Source of the DNA: Palsa-504 sp963834685
Lineage (GTDB): Bacteria > Actinomycetota > Actinomycetes > Streptosporangiales > Streptosporangiaceae
NCBI GenBank assembly: GCA_963834685.1
Contig: CAWICW010000020.1
Location: 124,001 to 188,000 of the forward strand
Reading direction: 5' to 3'
Length of the DNA stretch: 64,000 bases
Part shown: piece after piece, positions 55,727-61,832 of the stretch
How positions within the stretch are numbered: position 1 is the stretch's first letter
How the letters are laid out: each line of letters begins with the position of its first letter
Notes under the pieces: model-generated
The model's database searches: none
What the model saw: the letters and a program-made list of their open reading frames with translations, nothing else
Told to the model about the DNA's origin: nothing
Translations under genes and position numbers: made by a program

Positions 55727-55738
55727 TCTGAATAACAC
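55727..55738 (+). promoter_or_regulatory. 12-bp box upstream of the enoyl-CoA hydratase
   Basis: TCTGAATAACAC, 86 bases before the hydratase ATG, identical to the box facing the ligase. The AT-rich stretch that follows (TATTAAAGAAG) could hold the promoter. Confidence 0.6.
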
Positions 55739-55824
55739 GACTATTAAAGAAGCTACCGTGTAGATCACCAGTATTTACCTTTTGTGACGGCAGTCAAGAG
55801 ATCGCCATACCAGGAGAGCCCGAG

Positions 55825-56652
55825 ATGAGCCCGTTCCGCGCTTCGGCCCCGCTGACCAGCCAGTGGCAGCATTTCCGGTTCTCGGTGGGCGACGGCGTGG
55901 CCACCGTGACCCTCGACCGGCCGGACAAGCTCAACGCGCTCACGTTCGAAGCGTACGCCGACCTGCGCGACCTGCTCGCCGAGCTCCCGCAGCGGGGCGA
56001 CGTGCGGGTCCTGGTCGTGCGGGGCAGCGGCCGGGCGTTCTGCTCGGGCGGGGACGTCAACGAGATCATCGGCGCCACCTTGTCCATGACGCCGGACCAG
56101 CTGCTGGCCTTCACCCGGATGACCGGTTCCGTAATCCAGGGCATGCGCGAGTGCCCGATGCCGATCATCGCGGCCGTGCACGGCATGGCGGCCGGGGCCG
56201 GCGCGGTGATCGCGCTCGCCGCCGACTTCCGCGTCTGCACCCCGGCGGCCCGGTTCGCGTTCCTGTTCACCAAGGTCGGGCTGTCCGGCGCGGACATGGG
56301 CGCGGCCTACCTGCTGCCCCGACTGGTCGGGCTGGGGCACGCGACCCGGCTGCTGATGCTCGGCGACACGATCAACGCCGACGAGGCGTTCCGGATCGGG
56401 CTGGTCTCCGAGCTGGCCACCTCCGACGCGTTCGAGGAGGCGGTGGGCGGGCTGGCCCGGCGGCTGGCCTCCGGGCCGGCCCAGGCCTACGCGCAGACCA
56501 AGGCGCTGCTGACCAGGGAGCAGGATATGAGCCTGTCGGCCGCGGTCGAGCTGGAGGCGATGACCCAGGCGCTGCTGATGAAGGGCCAGGACTACGCCGA
56601 GTTCCACGCCGCGTTCAACGCCGGCCGCCAGCCCCGGTGGCAGGGGCGCTGA
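55825..56652 (+). CDS. Enoyl-CoA hydratase/isomerase family protein
   Basis: Crotonase-fold protein, 275 residues. Oxyanion-hole segments are SGRAFCSGGDVNEI and HGMAAGAGAVIALAADFRV; FTKVGLSGADMGAAYLLPRLVG follows. In the 2-aminobenzoyl-CoA pathway a hydratase of this type acts after ring reduction. It is divergent from the ligase gene and shares a 12-bp box with it, suggesting common control. Confidence 0.9.
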   Translation: MSPFRASAPLTSQWQHFRFSVGDGVATVTLDRPDKLNALTFEAYADLRDLLAELPQRGDVRVLVVRGSGRAFCSGGDVNEIIGATLSMTPDQLLAFTRMTGSVIQGMRECPMPIIAAVHGMAAGAGAVIALAADFRVCTPAARFAFLFTKVGLSGADMGAAYLLPRLVGLGHATRLLMLGDTINADEAFRIGLVSELATSDAFEEAVGGLARRLASGPAQAYAQTKALLTREQDMSLSAAVELEAMTQALLMKGQDYAEFHAAFNAGRQPRWQGR

Positions 56653-56694
56653 CCCTCGGCGGCCCCTGGCCATCAACGCGAACCCCTCTAGGCT

Positions 56695-57390
56695 ATGTCT
56701 GTGGAGACGTTCACGTTTCTCTTCACCGACATCGAGGGCTCGACCGCTCTGCTGCGGCGCCTGAGAGAAAGCCTCTACGCGCAGGTACTCGCCGATTATC
56801 GCTCGCTCATCCGGGCGGGCCTGACCGCTCACGGCGGTCGAGAGGTGGACACTCAGGGAGACGGGCTGTTCGCCGTGTTTCCCTCACCGAGCGCCTGCGT
56901 GGCCGCGGCCATCGACATGCAAGAGGCCCTGGAGACTCACGCCTGGCCCGGCGGGGAGCACGTCCGGGTGCGGATGGGCATCCATACCGGCGAGGCATCG
57001 CAGACCGCTAACGGCCTGATCGGCCTGGATGTCCATCGCGCCGCCCGGGTGGCCGCGATCGGGTACGGCGGCCAGATCCTGCTCTCCGAGGCCGCGGCGA
57101 CCCTAGTGCGCGATTCCCTTCCGGCCGGGGCGGCGCTCGAGGATCTCGGTGTCCACCGGCTGAAGGACCTGGGACGCCCGGAGCGCATCTTCCAGCTCCA
57201 GGTCCCGGGCCTGCAGGCGGAGTTTCCTCCGTTGCGCTCGCTCGGCAACCCGGCGCTGCGGAACAACCTCCCGGCCCAGCTCTCGACGTTCATCGGCCGC
57301 GCCCCGGAGCTGTCTGAAGTCCGCGCCCTCGTGGAGTCTTCGCGCATGGTCACCCTGACCGGGCCGGCGGCTGCGGCAAGACCCGGCTGA
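56695..57390 (+). CDS. Class III nucleotidyl cyclase-ATPase regulator, N-terminal part (frameshifted)
   Basis: 231 residues before a premature stop. The cyclase domain (1-165) has the metal Asp12 (LFTDIEGST) and Asp56 (DTQGDGLF), but the usual Asn near GLDVHRAARV is His, so activity may be weak. An NB-ARC-like ATPase begins (NNLPAQLSTFIGRAPELSEVRALVESSRMVTLTG). At 57364-57368 a base is missing: with one more G the next residues would be GPGGCGKTRLSL, a perfect Walker A. The other half is at 57399-59441. Confidence 0.75.
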   Translation: MSVETFTFLFTDIEGSTALLRRLRESLYAQVLADYRSLIRAGLTAHGGREVDTQGDGLFAVFPSPSACVAAAIDMQEALETHAWPGGEHVRVRMGIHTGEASQTANGLIGLDVHRAARVAAIGYGGQILLSEAAATLVRDSLPAGAALEDLGVHRLKDLGRPERIFQLQVPGLQAEFPPLRSLGNPALRNNLPAQLSTFIGRAPELSEVRALVESSRMVTLTGPAAAARPG

Positions 57391-57398
57391 GCCTGCAG

Positions 57399-59441
57399 GT
57401 GGCCGCCGAGATGCTCGACGGCGCCGGCGACGGGGTGTGGCTGGTCGAGCTGGCGGCGGTCTCCGATTCGGACGCCGTGCCGTCGGTCATCTCCGGGGCG
57501 CTTGGGATTGCCCCGTCGGCCGGCCTGGCCCTGGAGGCCCTGCTCGATGCTCTGGTTCCGCAGGACATCTTGATCGTGCTGGACAACTGCGAGCACCTGA
57601 TCGACGCCTGCGCCAAGACCGCCGATGCCCTGCTGCGGCGGTGCCCGCGGGTACATCTCGTGGCCACCAGCCGCGAGCCGCTCGGCATCAACGGAGAGAC
57701 CATCTACCGGGTGCCGTCGTTGTCGCTTCCCGCATCCGACGGCCCCGGCTCCGTGGCGCCCGAGTCTTCAGATGCAGTAGCGCTGTTCATAGACCGGGCC
57801 CGGGCCCAGGGCGCCGGGCTGACGGTCAACGAAGAGACGCTCCCGGTTATCGTGTCGGTCTGCCGGCGACTGGACGGGCTGCCGCTGGCCATCGAGCTCG
57901 CCGCCGCCCGGTCGCGCTCTCTGTCCCTGAACGGCCTGCACGACCGCCTCGACGAGCGCTTCCGCCTGCTCACCGGCGGCAGCCGCACCGCCCTGGCGCG
58001 GCAGCAGACGTTGCGGGCGACCATCGAGTGGTCCTATTCGCTGCTCAACGGTGCCGAGCAGTCGCTGCTGCGCCGCCTGTCGATGTTCGCCGAGTCCTTC
58101 GACCTAGACGCTGCCGAAGCGGTCTGCGGGTTCGGTGACATCGCCGTGTTCGACGTCGCCGAGCTGCTTGGTTCGCTAGTGGACAAGAGCCTGGTCATGG
58201 CCGAGCCAGCGGGAGGCGCGCTACGCTACCGGCTGCTGGAGACGATCCGCGAGTTCGCCGTGGAACGCCTGGCCGAGGCGGGCGAGGACGAGGCCGCCGT
58301 CGTCGTGGCGGCCCACTGCCGGCACTACCTGTCCGTCGCCGAGGCAGCGGCCCCTCACCTGAGTGGATCCGACCAGGGCAGCTGGTTTGCCGGGCTGGAC
58401 GCCGATCACGCGAACCTGCGGCGCGCGGCCTGGTATGCGTCCAGCATCCCGGGCGGGACCGAGCAGGTCCTTCGCTTCGCCGTGGCCCTGGATCGTTACG
58501 GGATGGCGCGTAGCTGGGGCGTGGACGCCGTGGCCCTGCTCACGCCGGTGCTCGAGCGGCCCGATGCCCGGGCCGACCCGGCCCTGTTCGTCCGCGCCCT
58601 GATCGTAGCCGCGCTCGCCTCTCGCATTCGCGACGTAACGTCCGCCCGGCGGTACGGCGAACAGGCGGTCGAGATCGCCCGCCAGCTGGATAACGGTCGG
58701 CTGCTCATCCAGGCCCTGGCGGTGCTCAGCTCGGCCTGCTACTTCGCCGGCGCGGCCGAGCGCGGCCTGCCGCTCGGCCGGGAAGCCGTCGAGCGGGCCC
58801 GGCCGCTGGGCGATGACGTCCTGCTCGCCGAGGCCCTGTCGGGATACGTGATGTGCGTCGACCTGATCGACCCGGTCCAGGCCGGGAAGCTGTATGACGA
58901 GGCCATTGCCTGCACCCAGCGATCCGGCGACCAGTTGTTCGCCTGGATCCTGCACAACAACGCCGGCGTGCACGCGCTCCGCGTCGGTGACATCCCCGCC
59001 GCCCGGGCCTACCTGGAAGCGGCGGCCCAAGCCTCGCGGGCGAATGGGGAGAACAGCGACACCGTGGCGATCAACCTGGGCTGGGTCCGACGGCAGGACG
59101 GCGACCACGACGGTGCGCGGTCCAGCTTCGAGGACGCGCTGCGGATCAGCCGCCGCAGTGGCGGGCGCTCCGACATCGCCTACGCCATGCTCGGCCTGGC
59201 CTGCCTCGCCGCGGATGCGGGCGAGTGGTCGCGGGCCTGCGTGCTCCAGGGCGCCGCGCAAGCCGTCCTCGACCGGACCGGAGAACCCTGGCAAGAGCCC
59301 GAAGCCCGGTATCGCCGCGAGAGCCTCGTGCAGGTTCGTGCGCACCTCGGCCAGGAGCAGTCCGAGCGGGACTATGCCCGGGGCGTGGCGCTGAGCCCTG
59401 ACGAGATTCTCGACCTGGCTTCCCGGAAGGACCCGCGATAG
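57399..59441 (+). CDS. NB-ARC/TPR ATPase part of the frameshifted cyclase regulator
   Basis: 680 residues continuing the ATPase: ILIVLDNCEHLIDACAKTADALL (Walker B), HLVATSREPLGINGE, the winged-helix part (LLNGAEQSLLRRLSMFAESFDLDAAEAVC) and a long TPR-like helical region to the end. No DNA-binding domain is present. Such STAND ATPases with a cyclase head are common in actinobacteria as signal integrators. The start codon is not a natural one: codons upstream, in the same frame, encode the rest of the P-loop (KTRLSLQVA). Confidence 0.75.
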   Translation: MAAEMLDGAGDGVWLVELAAVSDSDAVPSVISGALGIAPSAGLALEALLDALVPQDILIVLDNCEHLIDACAKTADALLRRCPRVHLVATSREPLGINGETIYRVPSLSLPASDGPGSVAPESSDAVALFIDRARAQGAGLTVNEETLPVIVSVCRRLDGLPLAIELAAARSRSLSLNGLHDRLDERFRLLTGGSRTALARQQTLRATIEWSYSLLNGAEQSLLRRLSMFAESFDLDAAEAVCGFGDIAVFDVAELLGSLVDKSLVMAEPAGGALRYRLLETIREFAVERLAEAGEDEAAVVVAAHCRHYLSVAEAAAPHLSGSDQGSWFAGLDADHANLRRAAWYASSIPGGTEQVLRFAVALDRYGMARSWGVDAVALLTPVLERPDARADPALFVRALIVAALASRIRDVTSARRYGEQAVEIARQLDNGRLLIQALAVLSSACYFAGAAERGLPLGREAVERARPLGDDVLLAEALSGYVMCVDLIDPVQAGKLYDEAIACTQRSGDQLFAWILHNNAGVHALRVGDIPAARAYLEAAAQASRANGENSDTVAINLGWVRRQDGDHDGARSSFEDALRISRRSGGRSDIAYAMLGLACLAADAGEWSRACVLQGAAQAVLDRTGEPWQEPEARYRRESLVQVRAHLGQEQSERDYARGVALSPDEILDLASRKDPR

Positions 59442-60227
59442 TCAGTACGCCATCTTCCGGCGCGACCCGCGGGCCCTGGCCGCGGAGGGGCGTGTCCTGC
59501 TGGCCATTACCCCCGACACTCCGCCGTCGGGCTGGACGACCTGGGGCCTGGACTGAAGGCTCGGCTCGGCTAACTGGTGTTCCCCGCCGGGTCCCTGCTC
59601 CGCCTTACGGGCTATCCCGAGTATCCGCGGCGCCACCGGCCACAGAAAAGCGTCCGGCGGGAACCGGAAGCCACGGCACGTCTCGATGGTGAAGACCTGA
59701 TCAATGGCCTGCTGGGTCTGACGCCGGACGTGGCATCCGCCCATGAGGCGCGGCCAGACCAGGTCGGCGGCCTGCTGGAATCCGGCGAACAGGGTGTCCT
59801 TGCTGCGCACGTGCTCGTAGAAACGCAGCTGGCCGCCCGGCCGCAGGACCCGGTGAAACTCGGTGAGCGCCGCCGGCACGTCGGCCACCGAGCACAGCAG
59901 GCCGGACACGACGACGGCGTCAAAGGAGCCGTCCGCCGCCGGAAGCTCGTCCGCGGTCCCGTCCGCGATCCGGATCGGGACCGGGGCGGCCGCGGCCGCC
60001 TCCACCGCCCGGCTGCGCAGGTACGGCTCGGGCTCGACCGCGACGACCTCCTGCACCGAGGGGGGATAGTGCGGGAAGTTCAGGCCGTTGCCTGGGCCGA
60101 CCTCCATCACCCGGCCGGACAGCCCGGCCAGCATCTCCCGCCTGAGCTCCCGGTTGCCACGTTCTTCGTTACGCCCGCCGAACCGGGCGAAGTACCGCGC
60201 GAAGAGCGGATTGTTCACCAGCGCCAT
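59442..60227 (-). CDS. Class I SAM-dependent methyltransferase
   Basis: 261 residues from the ATG at 60227. Motif I is VMEVGPGNGLNFPHYP, followed by VVAVEPEPYLR, DAVVVSGLLCSVADVP and the RVLRPGGQLRFYEHVRS motif; the family includes small-molecule and lipid methyltransferases. The conserved fold ends near RILGIARKAEQ; the last about 45 residues look like run-on. The opposite strand at 59443-59559 also shows a coding-like stretch (FRRDPRALAAEGRVLLA), so the true 3' end is uncertain. Substrate unknown. Confidence 0.82.
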   Translation of the reverse strand: MALVNNPLFARYFARFGGRNEERGNRELRREMLAGLSGRVMEVGPGNGLNFPHYPPSVQEVVAVEPEPYLRSRAVEAAAAAPVPIRIADGTADELPAADGSFDAVVVSGLLCSVADVPAALTEFHRVLRPGGQLRFYEHVRSKDTLFAGFQQAADLVWPRLMGGCHVRRQTQQAIDQVFTIETCRGFRFPPDAFLWPVAPRILGIARKAEQGPGGEHQLAEPSLQSRPQVVQPDGGVSGVMASRTRPSAARARGSRRKMAY

Positions 60228-60280
60228 GGCTATGTACCTATCACGCCTCGCCGGCCACAGCGGTGCCGTGGCCACCCGCC

Positions 60281-60608
60281 TCACCGTCTGCCTTTCCTGT
60301 CGCGTAGCCAGCGCTCGAATTCGACGGCCACGATGCGCTCGTCGTGCACGCCAGCCGCCTCCTCCGATGCCAGCCACACGATCGGCGGCCCCATCACGGC
60401 GGGCTCGAGGAACCCCCGACCCTCGGGTACGACGCCGGGCGGCAGCATGCCGGTGATGGTCGCGCCGCCGGGCAGGAGCAGGTTGACGGTGACGCCGGTG
60501 GCCCGTCAGCACCACCGTCGCTCCCGCCTTGGCCAGGGCCGAGGCCATCGCGAGGCCCAGGCCGCTGGTCCCGCCAGTCACCAGCACCTTCATCGCCGCG
60601 GTACTCAT
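60281..60608 (-). pseudogene. Short-chain dehydrogenase with internal deletion
   Basis: The first 38 codons (MKVLVTGGTSGLGLAM and following to VVLTGHR) are an SDR Rossmann start. They join out of frame to a typical SDR C-terminus (GVTVNLLLPGGATITGMLPPG, PIVWLASEEAAG, VEFERWL) that stops at 60281. About 150 residues including the YxxxK catalytic site are missing. An SDR is expected in the aromatic acyl-CoA pathway, so this may be its dead copy. Confidence 0.75.
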
Positions 60609-60671
60609 GACCGCGATGCTAGGGTTTGGAGTTTGCTCGAAGTCAAACCGCCGCCGGGACCGGGTGACGGC

Positions 60672-61832
60672 TCAGCGGTACAACTCGCGGGCGATGATCG
60701 AGCGCTGGACCTCCGAGGCGCCCTCGTAGATACGCGGCGCCCGCACCTCGCGATACAAGTGCTCGAGCAGGTGGCCCTGGCGCAGCGCTCGCGCCCCGTG
60801 GATCTGCACCGCCGCGTCCACCACGAACTGGGCCGCCTCGGTGGCGAACAGCTTGGCCATGGCCGACCTCGCGGTGATCCCCCGCCCGCCTCCCCTGCCC
60901 TCTTCACTGCCCGCGTCGTAGGCCGCGGCCGCGGCGTAGACCAGCAGCCGCGCAGCCTCGGTCCGGGTCGCCATCTCGGCCAGCAGGTGCGAGACGGCCT
61001 GCTGGTCCTTCAGCGGCCCGCCGAACGCGGTCCGGGTCCCGGCGTGCCGCACGGCCGCGTCGAGGGCGGCCTGGGCCATGCCGACCGCGAACGCGCCGAC
61101 GCTGGGCCGGAACAGGTCCAGGGTGCGCATCGCGACCCGGAAGCCGCTATCGGGCTCGCCGAGGAGCTCGGTCCGGTCCACCCGGACGCCGTCGAAGATC
61201 AGGCGGCCGATCGGGTGCGGGCTGATCATGTCAAGGTGCTCGCCGTGCAGGCCGGGCCGGTCGCCGGGCACCGCGAACGCGCTCACGCCGCGAGCGCCCG
61301 CGCCGGGCGTGGTCCGGGCGAAGACGGTGTAGACGTCGGCCTCCGGGGCGTTGGAGATCCACGTCTTCTCGCCGGTCAGCCGCCAGCCGTCGCCGTCCGG
61401 CTCGGCCCGCAGGCTCAGCGCGGCGGCATCGGAGCCGGCCTCGGGCTCGGTGAGCGCGAATGCGGCCACGGCGTCCCCGGCGGCCACGGCGGGCAGCCAG
61501 CGCCGGACGGTGTCCTCATGACCGGACTGCAGGATGGGATAGGCTCCCAGGCCCTGCAGGGCCAGCGCGGTCTCCGCCTCGGTGCTCTGGGTGGCCAGCG
61601 TCTCCCGCAGCAAGCACAGATCGGTCGCGGCAGCCTCCCGGGACAGGGCCTCGTCGGTGAGGCCGGGAAACAGCCGAGGGAGCAGGCCGAGCTGGCCCAT
61701 GGCCTTGATCAGCTCGCGGTTCACGTGGCCCGGCGCTCCGGCCTCCGCGATCGGCCGCAGCTGCTCGGCGGCGACCGTGCGGACCTGGTCCGTGAAGGCC
61801 CGCTGCGGCTCGGTCAGCGCGAACGCGGTCAC
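60672..61832 (-). CDS. Acyl-CoA dehydrogenase
   Basis: FAD enzyme, 386 residues. Conserved segments: FALTEPEAGSDAAALSLRAE, KTWISNAPEADVYTVFART and, near the end, RIYEGASEVQRSIIARELYR with the likely catalytic Glu. The GTG start overlaps the stop of the upstream monooxygenase/reductase gene (GTGA), so the two are one operon. In the 2-aminobenzoyl-CoA route such an enzyme acts on the ring-reduced intermediate. Confidence 0.92.
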   Translation of the reverse strand: MTAFALTEPQRAFTDQVRTVAAEQLRPIAEAGAPGHVNRELIKAMGQLGLLPRLFPGLTDEALSREAAATDLCLLRETLATQSTEAETALALQGLGAYPILQSGHEDTVRRWLPAVAAGDAVAAFALTEPEAGSDAAALSLRAEPDGDGWRLTGEKTWISNAPEADVYTVFARTTPGAGARGVSAFAVPGDRPGLHGEHLDMISPHPIGRLIFDGVRVDRTELLGEPDSGFRVAMRTLDLFRPSVGAFAVGMAQAALDAAVRHAGTRTAFGGPLKDQQAVSHLLAEMATRTEAARLLVYAAAAAYDAGSEEGRGGGRGITARSAMAKLFATEAAQFVVDAAVQIHGARALRQGHLLEHLYREVRAPRIYEGASEVQRSIIARELYR

